NCBI GenBank assembly: GCA_038030265.1
Contig: CM075938.1
Coordinates: 11,571,009-11,635,008, forward strand
Direction: 5' to 3'
Origin: Corythucha ciliata
Taxonomy: Eukaryota > Arthropoda > Insecta > Hemiptera > Tingidae
DNA: 64,000 nucleotides
Of the stretch, positions 34,657-45,914 are shown one piece after another. The position numbers were made by a program, and so were the translations under genes. The notes below the pieces were generated by a model. The model was not told the DNA's origin. It made no database searches and saw nothing but the letters and a program-made list of their open reading frames with translations. The first letter of the stretch is position 1. Each line of letters starts with the position of its first letter.

Positions 34657-35470
34657 TCTGGCGTTTTCCTTTTCCACAAAAAGTGCTCTGGAGTTGCTCT
34701 GATAAGCTTTTAGGCGATCCATTTGCCATTAAAGCCACCGTGGAGCACTTTTTAGTGAGTTCTATTTGCCACATAGTATCGCTGCAGAGCAGTGCCAGAG
34801 CAACATTTCTTGCTCCCAGAAATTTGAGGGAGCTATGAACAGCATGGAAGGTAATACTATTATTATGATATGAAAGTTTTGCTTATTCCTTGTCTAGCTG
34901 CCGTTAATTACGTGTGTGGTTCAAAATATGGGAATACCAACGAAAAAAAAAAATGTTTTATGAAATTACTCCTTTTTGTAAGCACGCCAAGAAGACAATT
35001 TCATTATTTATTGTACTTAAAAAAAATAATCACAAACATGATTCCAATAATCAAACCCTCTGAATAATAGCAAAATCGAGTAAAATCAGTTTGCCCCGAC
35101 AAGATTCCTTAGCTTTCAGAAGTGATCCTTGGCCAGTCTATACCAGAGATTTCGTCAGAATATCCGCTTCACTTTCGGTAGGAGTGACGAATTTCATACA
35201 TTTGAATACATTCTTGTTGAACCACATTTTCCAAAATGTGGGTTCGTATGTCGATGTGCTATGCCTCGTGTTACTTGTAGGTAATAAGCCTTACTGAGTC
35301 CAAATTCAAACAAATTATGGGGTTGGATGAATTTTCAGTTTTTTCCCATTCGTATTTCTTTCTCTTCTTCTTGGAAAGGAGTTCCTCGGTAGCTTATTTC
35401 TCTAGTTATTTCCTTTCTCCTTCGATTTCGTCATTGTCTTTTTAATGACACGTAGATTGAATTAAATTAT
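34657..35470 (-). mobile_element. Decayed copia-like retrotransposon 3' end, copy 2
   Basis: Minus strand. 35260-35085 encodes the end of a copia RNase H in two frames: HIDIRTHILENVV, then PTESEADILTKSL, both typical of copia elements. A putative LTR follows and ends GGAAAAGGAAAACGCCA near 34657. Copy 1 lies at 22766-23632 in the same orientation on the other side of PLE-B. Frameshifts and stops make it dead. Confidence 0.55.
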
Positions 35471-35537
35471 TATTATTATTTTCCATTTATTACATGTTGC
35501 AACTGCTACATATACTTATACAAATAAGAAATAAATA

Positions 35538-35709
35538 ATTAATGTTAAATTTTTAGGGTTTTGGCTTTTTTCTTCTTCTACTTCTTCGTTTCTGAAAGTA
35601 AAAGTTCTAAAAGTTCTCTGACGATGCCTTCAGCACAAGAAGGCGAAAGCTCAGGAAACGAAGAAGTAGAAGAAGAAAAAAGCTAAAACCCTAAAAATAT
35701 AACATTAAT
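35538..35709. repeat. Palindrome with a hammerhead-like core in its loop
   Basis: Arms of about 58 bp: ATTAATGTTAAATTTTTAGG... and its inverse ...CCTAAAAATATAACATTAAT. Both hold a CTTCTTCTACTTCTTCGTTTC tract. The loop holds the motif at 35618-35647. It could be a trimmed Penelope terminal repeat; no reverse transcriptase is attached. Confidence 0.75.
35618..35647 (+). ncRNA. Hammerhead-like motif in palindrome loop
   Basis: CTGACGA, T, a perfect 5-bp helix GCCTT/AAGGC around a 9-base loop, then GAAA. Core letters match the hammerhead consensus apart from the extra T that is also seen in PLE-A and PLE-B. Confidence 0.45.
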
Positions 35710-35802
35710 CAAGTTGTATGGCTTAAAAACTAATAATATTAATAAAGAAATAAATAACATCTAGCAACTTCACTTTCACTTTACACGGTTTGTGGCTCCA
35801 CT

Positions 35803-36154
35803 TGAGACGAGAGTCCCGGATTGAGATTGTCGGGTTCTCGCTCGAGAATTTGATGAGTTACCGTTTACGGTTGGCGAGGAAATAGGATAGGGCTTCAGAA
35901 GAAGACAAAATAAAATTAAAAGAAAATTGACACTTGTAATGTGGTGTTCTTCTTAACCAATAAAATAAAATTCTCTTTAGCTCACGTATGTCCTTATATT
36001 ATATTGACGAAGGAGTGAAGTCAGGATTAAGCGATGGAAGCGAAGGCTGCTCGAACGGAACTGGTTTTTAGTTCCGGCCTCTTGACGCTCCTTTGGTGGT
36101 CCCTTCTCCCACTTCCTGGGCGCTATATGCGGGGTACGTTGTGAGTCCCTCACA
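35803..36154 (-). repeat. Gypsy 3' LTR
   Basis: 352 bp, starting TGTGAGGGACTC and ending GTCTCA on the minus strand. It differs from the 5' LTR by at least two short indels (an AATAA run near 35967 and ATGGAAGCG near 36033), so the element is older than its Mag insert. Confidence 0.85.
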
Positions 36155-36170
36155 AAACCCCCGTCTTGAA
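36155..36170 (-). other. Gypsy polypurine tract
   Basis: On the minus strand CAAGACGGGGGTTT lies directly before the 3' LTR, the expected place for the primer of plus-strand synthesis. Confidence 0.65.
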
Positions 36171-36787
36171 AGAAGACTCCGGCGTGTAGAGGCGTTCGCC
36201 AGAGCGGCGAGTCTGAGGTAGACCGTTTGGTGAGATTAGCCCACGAGCTGTTGGGGCTGCCGTTGTTGACATCTCGTCGGAACTCGAGGTGTGATTCCGA
36301 TTTGATAGACGGACGACGGACTTTGATGGTGTCTGTCGATAGGGAGGAGTCGGCTGGTAGGCTCCGGGCGTTGCAACGTGCGTTCAGGCTGAGGCCAGCG
36401 ACGGTTTCAGGTTTCGGCCACAGATGCCGCTTTCATTGTTAGTCGTTCATCGTAGAGTTCATTGTAGTGGTGAATCGGCTGGTAGACTCCGGGCGTTGCA
36501 ACATGCGTTCAGGCCGAGGACAGCGACGGTTTTAGGTTTCAGCCACAGATGACGCTTTCATTGTTAGACGTTCATGTCGGCCTTACTGGCAGCAACGTTC
36601 AGTCAACGGAATGACCGGGTAACCCCATCCATTGCCTCGAATCCAGCCAACGTGGAGGCAGTGGATCTAGGGTAGCGTTCACTTAACGAGCGTTAGGATA
36701 AGGTTAATAGGTGCAATGTTCAGGATGGGAAAATGTTAATAAGTTTCTTTTGTATGCCCCCACGAAGTTAAACAATTCTTGAACGGT
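36171..36787 (-). other. Gypsy 3' non-coding region with a 125-bp-period duplication
   Basis: Between the integrase stop and the purine tract. Two 101-bp copies begin at 36350 and 36475 (TCGGCTGGTAG...GTTCAT), more GC-rich than their surroundings. No ORF was recognised. Confidence 0.65.
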
Positions 36788-36942
36788 TTATTTTGCCTTC
36801 AAGGAGATTTGACGGGATGGAATGAACTTTTTAATTTGGCTAACATGAGCTGTTTTGACGTCGGATTGGTCTGAGACGTTTTGAATTTCGTAGGAGACTG
36901 GAGTGAGCTTGCGGAGTATAACATACGGAGAAGAGTATTTAA
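36788..36942 (-). pseudogene. Gypsy integrase, C-terminal fragment
   Basis: About 51 codons ending at TAA 36788-36790. It carries the GPY/F-like region near the end of gypsy integrases: SSPYVILRKL, then PVSYEI and HVSQIKKF. It starts at a TTAA (36939-36942), and its frame is continuous with the integrase at 53629-54559 if elements X and Y and the extra TTAA copies are taken out. This places both pieces in one original gene. Confidence 0.85.
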
Positions 36943-37477
36943 GGCTCTACTCCACCAAACGTGCCAGAACGCCTTGACCCAAGAGAGAGCGCTGAAAATC
37001 ACCGGGTTGGGACTTTTAGTACGAGAGTTCTCCAACAGGTAGCAGACCTAATGATGATGCGAGGGGAGGGTCCAAAGTGGTCTCCTTGTAGTAACCTTGG
37101 TTTCCTCCAAGGCTCCAACCGCTCTCGCCGGCAAAGTACATAAAAAAACCCGCGAGCGAGAGACGAACGCACCAGAAGAGGTTGTGAAACTCGTCGTTAT
37201 TTTGTGAGTGGGGCTTTGTGGAAAAAGGAGGGAAAACAAGGGAAAGCTGGGAGAGCCGACAGCCATGAAACTAATTTTTACAATTTAAAAACAAAGAATT
37301 AAAATACAAAAAATAAAATAAATTGGGACGAAACACACGCTCCTCTGCAATTTGGAGTTTTGAATTTCCGTAGAGATTTTGAAAACTTCGGCAATGTATT
37401 CACAAAGCTCCCAGATTGTTACGGTCGGCAGATTATTTGAATCGGCCTGTCAAATTCCACCTGGGTCATTTATGATC

Positions 37478-37845
37478 TCTAATGGGACCAAAGTCATATG
37501 GAAAACCAAGTCCTCAGACTCGAGGAAAAAAATGTTTTTTATTTTGGGTTGGGATTTTTGCTCCCGTTAAGAATAAAAAAGGAGAAAACCCGCCAAATTC
37601 AAAAATTATTATATTTATTTTCGGTTTGAAGCTGTAGCGTGATATCTATCTTGATACCATATGTTTTTTTCAACACTCAACTTTTGTATAATTTTTGAAT
37701 TTAGCGGGTAATCTACTTTCATAGTAGAGCAGCGCAACGTATCGGGAGCAAAAATCCCAACCCACGAACCGCTTCTTTTTTTTAACATACAAATAATACA
37801 AATTTTAATGACTTGGTTTTCCATATGACTTTGAATGGGACAAAT
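37478..37845. mobile_element. Inverted-repeat element
   Basis: Arms of about 130 bp with gaps: AAAGTCATATGGAAAACCAAGTC and GGGTTGGGATTTTTGCTCCCG on the left, their inverses on the right (37746-37845). The centre carries CCCGCCAAATTC facing GAATTTAGCGGG. It looks like a foldback or MITE insertion; no duplication was identified. Two chance ORFs lie in it. Confidence 0.55.
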
Positions 37846-38479
37846 ATAAGTTTAATAAAACAATGTTTTAACGAAGTAAATCGTTCGCGGACGAAATGTC
37901 TCACCTTTTTTATGGATTAAACGAAGAACTCGCCTCGAAGAAAATAAACACGAGCCCGCACAAGCCACACGGATATAATAAACCAAAAAACTAAACAAAA
38001 ACGTATGTGAGAGGTTGATGAGTGAGAAAATATGCCGCCCCAATGCTTCAGAAGTGTATGTAGTAGCCTCGTGCAAGCTCTGGTACGTCACACAGGGGCT
38101 GAGGTAGGTAGTTACCCCCTCGAACCCTGTCCATAAATAAAAATTTAATATTTTAAATATATTGCATTCATTTTTATGGTGAAAAAGGATGCCAATCGGG
38201 TTATTTAACCAAATTTCACAATAAAAAAGCGTCAGATACCAAAATTTCTGATACGTGCACCTTCCTCATTATGCAGGCACATTTGTAGAGCCTATTTGCT
38301 CGTATTTTTAGGTGTGATTTATGTTGACAATGGATGGAATTTAATGTAAATCAGGGAAATACCCTAATCGGGAAAAACCAACAAGATATAACGGATGATA
38401 ACGGTAATTTCAAACATTAATAAATAAAGTTATTAAGGGTATCTTACTCATTTTCCTTCATTTTCCGCATTTTCCTTAT
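37846..38479. other. Unassigned sequence in element X
   Basis: AT-rich; no gene, repeat or known motif recognised. Confidence 0.35.
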
Positions 38480-38960
38480 TTTAGCCACGTACTACCACTA
38501 TTTCCACACATGAGTGCAGATAAAGTACCGATTAGCGGTTTTCCAATTTAAGCCGCGAATTAGTGATTCCCATCATTTTATTCGTGGATTAGCTATTTCT
38601 CTCAATTTCACTAGTTTCAGCTATGAAATAGCAGTGATATTTTTCAGCGAATAGCATCTATTATATTTTTTATATGCGAATCGGCGATTTTTCACAATTT
38701 CAGTTGTAAATTTGCCAGTTTTGCCTAAGTTTAAGCAGGATTTTTATTTCGTCAATATTCGCCGTGATTTTTTTCACTTACAGCCTTGAATTAGTAACGT
38801 GTTTTTTCAATTTTAGTCGCGGCATTGACCAAAAAACAACTCTTCTGCGTTTATTTCTACATTTTAACCGTAGAGTGGCCTCCACACTCCGCGAATCAGG
38901 GATTGTCTCGATTTTAGCCTGGAAGTCGCATCGTGAGACCACGAATCAGCGCTTTTTAGT
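38480..38960. repeat. Degenerate ~32-bp tandem repeat, type A
   Basis: Same family as 8740-9330 (units like TTTTAGCCGCGAATTAGTGATTCC). It lies in element X, downstream of the transposase gene. Confidence 0.6.
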
Positions 38961-39450
38961 AGTTATACGTTATACGTATCCTTTAAAGAAAAGTATTTGC
39001 ATATTTTCCTTCCCAAGCGTTGTGCTTTATTCCATCGTCCCAGCCATGTATCTCCGGCAGAACTATTTACTTCCTCATCTATACGTCACGGGGTGTTCTT
39101 CGAAAGAATAACGAGCAAATTATTAATCAATTTCTAGCATTGCCTAGAAACCAACGAGCACAGATAAATAATAGAGGGAGCGTAAACCAAAAAAAAATTG
39201 GCACACTTCCCTTTCTCTAGGAGTCCAAAAATGGGATGAGAAAACTATTGGAAACGATCATACAAGTCAAAGCATTTCCGATAACTCGAACTAAGGTCGC
39301 TGATGGTGCCAAATATGGGTCAATGATACATTTTTTTTACGTTTCAGAGTTTTTAGTTCAAACGGTTGATATACTTATTTTAAAAATAAGCTTAATCTAT
39401 TTGTACAAAAAGAACAATGGAACCAAATTCAATCAATTCAGATTCGAATT

Positions 39451-42167
39451 TCACTCATTAAAAACTTGCCTAAGTGGCATGGAGCGGTTTTTGCGTGGAT
39501 CCACCAACTCGGGAAGGATACTTTTCATGTAAAAATTTACTAATTTTGGTTCCATGCTGTTCCAAAAATCATCATCTTTTTGGATGAATTCATATTTTAG
39601 GTGGGGTGGTCGTGGAGTCCAGACTGCGAACAGGCATTTCTGTGTTTTGCTCACGTGCATTTGACCTTGCACCTGCAAAGAAATATAAAAAGTTATGACT
39701 GGCTAAAACTGTGTAGTCTAACACTGCGTAAAAAATGGATCTATAACTACGTAAAGCCTTACCTGGTAGTAATAATGATGGGATTTATTGATTTCTCCAT
39801 TTTTCATCCAGAAACCGATTTTCCCAAGCTTAACGCCTTCTTCAGGAGTTAGTTCTCGGCAAGAGAATGGGCATTTGACCTCAACGATAGTGTCGTTGTA
39901 TATTCCGTCGGGAGTTGCACCGAGAAATGGCAGTTTATCATCAATCATAAGGCCACATGGACTTATAGTTACGCCCAACATTTTCTCTATTTCCCGGAGA
40001 GCGTCGTCTTCATGGAAAATTCCATATTCCATACTTTTTGTATGTGTACTATCCGAATATAAAAGTTGGTTGACCAGTCGGGCAGTATTCTTCGAACTTT
40101 TCATCCGGCAAACGACCCCAAAATTGGAAGCAGTAAGCCGCTTCCTTCTTTCCTCCTTCCACTTTAGCGGGTTGGTTGTCCGGATTTTAGTGGCATTTTC
40201 TATTTCGACGCGTCGTTTGGCGTCTTCTTTAAGTTGAGCGAGAAACACTGATTTCTCCCTCTCATATTCCTTGTCGTCCATGTCAGGCTTCGATGCCAAA
40301 GGACCATAGTCTTCTTGGCCACCAAAGTTAATATATTTCTTGACTTTGCGCGAAACTTGTTCTGAAGCCCGTCTTCGCGCCGTAAGCTTTCTCTTCCTTG
40401 AAATTAACTTCTTCACGCAATGACCAGGGCTGCCTTTCGCGATCGAACGGTGGATTTTTTCATGTAAGGAAGGCGAATTAAAGGATACCGCTGCAGCGAC
40501 GCATCTCCTTTGATATGATCCTCGCCTAGTGTAGTTCACGCGTTTCCCTCCTATCATCTTACAGACAATGGCATTATATTGTTCGGCGCAATTAGACGTC
40601 AAATTTTGTATCAGACTTCGGCTGTGCCTTGCTACACCGAGAAAAACGTTCTTTAACGGCTCTGCCAATTCACTTTTTTCCATTTCTGAAAAATAATTGG
40701 GGCCAGCATTTGAGGCGTCACGGCCTCCCGAACAAAAGTAACTTGCGCATGCCCCATGACTGCCAAGCACATGCCTTGGCACGTTGAGGATGTCTTTTCG
40801 TAGTTTTTCTATTTTATCCTCCATTGCTCCCTCTTCGTGTTGCCGATACTCGATTGCCTTTGAAACAGCTATTCGCATGCGCAGTTGGTTCGCCCCCACA
40901 ATTTTCCTGTGATGCAATGGCCCAGCTCTTTTATTCGTCACTATTTCTTTGATTTTATTAACCATATTTCGGAGCACGTGATTCTTACACTCAATTTTTT
41001 CTACTGGCGTACCTTTGTAGGGCCGAGCATTTATTATTTTACAGTACACACTACTGTCGCCATCGGCAATCAGTTTGTTGTACCGAACCCCATACATTGC
41101 CTCACTTGTTCGGAAGCCCTCTAAAATAATGTCACTCTCCATTGCTGATGAAGAGGCAGTCCAATTTCGATAGCACTTGTGGTCTTTCAGGGGTGTTCGT
41201 GCTGGATCACAAGATGAAGTTGATGGCTCCTGTGACTTATTAGTCTGCTGCACGCAAATTGAGCAGTACTTGTTCCTCACGCCAACGAATAATGTTTTCT
41301 TGGTGCGATAACCAACTATAGCGGCCTAAACAAATATCAAAATAAATAAATGTAATTAATAATAATAATAATAATAATAACAAAAATATGGAATGAGACA
41401 TGAAAACTTACCACCCCTGAAAGAGAGTTGTATTTCGTTTTATACGAGCGTTTAGCCCAACTGCCGTCAGCAACTACTGGAACGAGTGGGGTCCCGTCGT
41501 GATCTACGTCGCCTAAGGATCTTGCAATTTTGGCTTCTTCTTCCGCTGCTTCTTTCATCGATTTTGCGGCGGTTTCATTCAGCGGCTCGTCTAACTGCGA
41601 TTCTAGTTTAGCGTAGGTGGTAGGCGACATGAATGGAATTTCCATCACGCTTAAAATCTCGTTGACTTGCGTGAAACCTATGCCCGTCGTCAACGCGCCA
41701 AGCACAGACGCCTTATTGACGTCGATTAGTCTTGAGTCGCTAGATCCAGTGCTTATTACTTTCGTAATACCACACACACGACATTTGAAAGTTAAATCTG
41801 ATGAAAGACCGTTTCGCTGCTCTTGGACGACGTCCATATCGCTTGAGGAGCAATCGAATGGAACGTCATGGCGATTCAGGCTTTGCATTTGTTTTAAAAA
41901 GTGATGAATGTCGACCACGCGTCTTCCCGACAAACTGGAACACAATTTACTCGTTACTAGAATTTTCTGAAATAGTACACGCACTTCAGTGTCGAACCAG
42001 AATTGAAGGTCACCAGCCGATTCCTCGCATGGAGTTTCATCCAATTCTTCTTCCAGTAAAGGAGAATCTTTGCCACTCTTAGGCGCTCTTAGGAAAAATG
42101 GAAATTCACCCCATGTATACATATTATCACTATTATTACTACTATTATTATTATAGAAGTTTTGCAT
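39451..42167 (-). CDS. Transposase-nuclease fusion: Mutator-type DDE domain plus YqaJ-type nuclease
   Basis: Three exons on the minus strand: 42167-41412, 41325-39763 and 39672-39451. Both introns (86 and 90 bp) have GTAAG donors and AG acceptors, and every exon is a whole number of codons: 252 + 521 + 74, giving 846 residues. The N-terminal half has a CxxC pair (CRVCG), a first Asp (VADGSWAKRSY, about 235), CSICVQQ, a second Asp (ADGDSSVY) and a Glu (NCAEQYN), as in Mutator-like transposases of arthropods. The C-terminal third is a YqaJ/RecB-type nuclease: LTASNFG, an early Glu (YGIFHEDDALREIE), Asp in GATPDG, the VEVKCP pair and the Gln of YYYQVQGQ, which the second intron splits. No lesion was seen. 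It lies in element X and probably moves it. A domesticated host gene is less likely given the TTAA-flanked ends. Confidence 0.85.
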
Positions 42168-42586
42168 GTTTTGAGTAAGCGAACGATGACATCAATCGTT
42201 GGTTTCGATGGTATGACAGCGCTGGGAAGGGAGGATTATAGCTAAGCGATTTCATAACGCGCAGTAGGTATATATTATCCTACTTTCTGGGCTAGACAAG
42301 AAAATGTTGGGGGGAGGGGCATTGTGATAAATAGTAAGGGAAAGGCGTCGCCCCGTCGTATGCACTCTATCCGACAACCAGCTTCCGGAGCGTCTTTCTT
42401 TGCATGTCAATTTTGCTGGTTATAAAAAAAATTTGAAGGTAAAATTCATTATTTCTTCAAAAAATTGTCATTGCAGCCGAAAAATCGCTGATTAACTCAA
42501 ATAAACGCTTACTAATCATATCCAAAGGAACCCATTGAAGAAGTTTGTCTGACCCATGGTGTCCCATGCTGTCAATATGAGCAGAT
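42168..42586. other. Upstream of the transposase-nuclease gene
   Basis: Expected promoter side. No clear TATA box in the right place; a TATATATTATCC lies at 42269-42280. Nothing else recognised. Confidence 0.3.
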
Positions 42587-42763
42587 TAAATCCCACACAC
42601 ACATACTTATAGCGTTTTCCGCATAAAATTCCACTTTGAATAAGCCGAGCATTTCCACCCGTCTTCCCTGAATTATATCATATAGTAACGGAGAAGACAG
42701 GTAGAAATGCTCGGCTGCAGAGCGGAATTTTATGCAAATGGAAAACGCCATAAGTGTGGACTT
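42587..42763. mobile_element. Hairpin MITE
   Basis: About 177 bp with arms of about 75 bp: ACTTATAGCGTTTTCCGCAT... and ...ATGGAAAACGCCATAAGT, both containing GCCGAGCATTTC in inverse orientation. No ORF; duplication unclear. Confidence 0.7.
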
Positions 42764-43220
42764 TCGAGTCTCGTAAAAGACATGCATGCCGCTCTTTTCA
42801 ACGGTATGCTTGTTTTACAGAATCTGTTGGCATTTTATCGAGAAAACCTTAAACATGTGAAGAAATAGGGGTTTTTCTGCTATTTATCATAAGCGAGCCT
42901 GTCGGGTAAAGTGCATTTCATTCATACGTAGTACAGGAAATAAAGTCAGAATAGCAGCGAAATTCGACCCAATTTCGAATGTGGCTTAAAAAATTCCTTT
43001 TGATGTATATTTGAGGATTCGAAGAGTCCACAACAATGAGGGGGGGGGGCGAACCTATTTTTAAGGGCGGGTAAACGTTGGCGAACTTACCACTGTATAA
43101 GGGATGAAAAAAATTGGGATTTGTTCAATTAAAAATTACTTTTAGTCTCATTTCACCCATATCTTTGGAAATTGTGGAACTGCCACAATTTTCTTCTATG
43201 GAGGTTATTTCATCTGACAG

Positions 43221-44192
43221 GGGGAGTGTCAGTAATGTCCGACGCAGTTTGATCGCTGATTTTTTCGACGTGTTTTAAAGTTGTCGATTTTGGGGGGAAC
43301 CCTATTCTATAATTGGTGCTTCACAAAAAGGATGTCACCCAATATTTTTATTTATTACTAAATGGCTCTCAACAATTTTTCATTACCGTAGAAAATATTT
43401 CGCAAAATCGCATTCTTTTGCCCCAGGGGATGGATTTTGTTAAAAACGGAAATTTTTGTTCGAAAACATATTTTTACGGGTTGAATTGATCTTTACCCTT
43501 CCTATTCACTATTTTTCCTGGAAAGCCAATGAAATTACCTTCCAAATGAGCCCCAGTCCATGTCTGTGCCTCAATTAGAGGGGGCGCTGTGATTTTTGAA
43601 ATGCTATCGCAGAAACATATTTTTTTGGCGCTGTAAAAATGTTTGAACATGCATGACAAATTTATTGAAAGTAATTTTCTATATAAGATGACACAAAAAA
43701 AAAATGTTAACTCGGTAGGAGTTTTCATAATCAATGTATTCATGTTTTCTCGCCCGAAATGATAATAAGAGGCAAATTTTCGCCCATTTTTGAGGTTCAT
43801 TGAGATGGAAATTAAAAGTGGTGTCCGTTTTCGTTTAAAACTTTTTCATTGTGGTTTCTTGCGGCGCTGAATTAAAAACTGATGAGCATTTAATTGTTTA
43901 AAAATGTTCAAAGGTAGTTTGGTTCGTGGAAGGACGTATTTTAGTGTAATTTCCTCCGTTAAATCAAAAACTACGGTTCTGGGATTCTTTTAATATATTT
44001 TTTTCGAGTTTCTCACGCCAATTTCTTCGTAAAAACACATTATATTTGTCTGAAAACAAAATTTTAAAATTCCGAATTTTTGGGCTTTCGGATTTTTTTC
44101 GGGCCCATTGGCAAGTTAGGGAGGACACCTGTCTAATATTTTTCTATGTATAACATTCAAAAAATCGGCGTCGGACATTACTGACACTCCCC
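43221..44192. mobile_element. Non-autonomous DNA element with perfect 25-bp inverted ends
   Basis: GGGGAGTGTCAGTAATGTCC + GACGC at 43221-43245 is exactly mirrored at 44168-44192. The interior (about 920 bp) is AT-rich without a recognised gene. I could not find a convincing target duplication (flanks TCTGACAG and TCGTGAGT), so the superfamily is unknown; a mariner-like or rolled-over element is possible. Confidence 0.7.
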
Positions 44193-45346
44193 TCGTGAGT
44201 GGTATAAAAATACTTCGAAACCAACTATTGGCGTCACTGATGCCCCCAGAGAACTACATACTTGATATTGATATATTCGTAAATAAGTAATTCTGGCTCA
44301 CTCAATGAAAAAATCACCCAATTATAAAATTGTATCATCCACGACTTTCTACTTACTCTACTGAGGACACTCTGATGGGGACTTTTTTACTCCTCTTCTT
44401 CGATTTTATTTTACTGGGGAATACTTTTTTTTTTGACGACGCTATTCGTCCCATTCTTCACAATCACTGCACTCGCGCAATATGCATAAGATAAAAACGA
44501 ATAAAAAAGTGATTTTTTTTACGTAATGCTTGAGAGATTAATAGTGTGGAAGGCCAAAAGAAAGAGACTTGGAGATGAGTGGCGAAAACCACCGGCACAA
44601 AATATTTTGCTGATTGCGGCAGTTTTACTTTTGTGGCGTATGGCGTTGCGCCCCTCTCCAATTATTAATGTAGTAGTTCTTTATGCCCTTCACATTTGTC
44701 TTTTTTGACCATTCTATTGTGAAACATAGGAACACGAGATATTTTCATGAGATATAATTCGCCGGGCGGTGCTAGGGAAGGCTGTGGGGAGAGGCGTACT
44801 GAATCAGACCGGTCGCCATTCAATTTTTTTTTCTCTCTAAGAAGGAAGGAAGAGTTTGGCACAGTGGATTTTGAAAAATGCAAAAAATGCATACTACATA
44901 GTTTTCGGCAGCCAAGATCAGATATACTTAACTTTTGTCACTTTCAACATCGCAGTGGTCCACTTTCAATTTGTTCGAGATGATGGGTCGGAAAGAAGAC
45001 GGATTGACTTGCTAAAATGACTTTCGTCCTATTCCTTTTTTTGTTGGGACGCGAAAATATAGAATGAATTAAAATATATAGAGATATAAAATTCGAATCA
45101 GGATGACGCTGCACCGCGTTGACATACCCTTGTAGCTCCATTTCAGCCCCCCCCCCCCCTCGGTCCAGAAATACCGGCTACAACCTCGGGGTGGAACAAT
45201 TTATTATTGACCACCCTAGCAATTGAAAAATATGATACAACTAGCATAAAAATAGTTTTATTAATTTCTTTGGCGGATAGTAAAGAATAATACTAGCTAT
45301 TTCAATTTGTTACATGGACTGCATTATTGTAGTAGTTCGTTATTAA
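44193..45346. other. Unassigned sequence in element X
   Basis: No gene recognised. A C run lies at 45148-45159. Small ORFs overlap on both strands without motifs. Confidence 0.35.
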
Positions 45347-45483
45347 AGGCCCGTTCACAAGCTCTATGTTTGCGTTGTGTGGACTCTGTGCAACCAAACA
45401 AATTTATTCCCTCGAAAAATGAAGCATTTTGATAGGTTGCATAGAAACCACACAACACAAACATAGAGCTTGTGAACGGGCCT
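45347..45483. mobile_element. PIF/Harbinger-type MITE
   Basis: 137 bp with inverted arms of about 48 bp (AGGCCCGTTCACAAGCTC... / ...GAGCTTGTGAACGGGCCT) flanked by TAA (45344-45346, 45484-45486). A 3-bp TAA duplication and GGCCCGTT-type ends fit PIF/Harbinger. Confidence 0.75.
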
Positions 45484-45804
45484 TAAACAAACAAAGTATA
45501 TTGTAGGAATATAAGTAATGTAACGATTAACGCATCACATGATTAGTGCAGCACAATTTTCAGTACCTACCACACGATGAGAAACTTCTAACACGGACGA
45601 CAAAATAACTCCCTTCACCCCCGCGAACAAACTTTCCGTGACAACCATGGCTATGAGAACTTATTAGTTTAGAGAACTGCCGCCGAGAACACAAGGGCGC
45701 CATTTAGCAGAGCAGTTTTAATTAAATCGTAGTTCTTGAATATATTAAATTTGGTGAAATTTATTCACCTCCTCTTATTCTTAAAAATCATTTAATAAAA
45801 TATT

Positions 45805-45914
45805 CTACGGCGCTAACCCAGTTTTTCCCGAAAAATCAGTCATTAAAGCACTAAATACAGATTAATTAATTACCATTTTTTTTAAATTACAAAATTATTT
45901 ACTTAGCGCCGTAG
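45805..45914. mobile_element. Small inverted-repeat element
   Basis: 12-bp perfect inverted ends CTACGGCGCTAA / TTAGCGCCGTAG around about 86 bp of AT-rich sequence. No clear duplication. Confidence 0.5.

Noticed and set aside
35803..36154. Solo LTR
   Set aside because: A purine tract and an integrase C-terminus lie directly upstream, and CACT pairs it with the LTR at 63168-63518.
39788..40237. Plus-strand ORF of 149 codons, and others between 39020 and 42082
   Set aside because: Antisense shadows of the minus-strand transposase-nuclease gene, which has clear motifs and splice sites.
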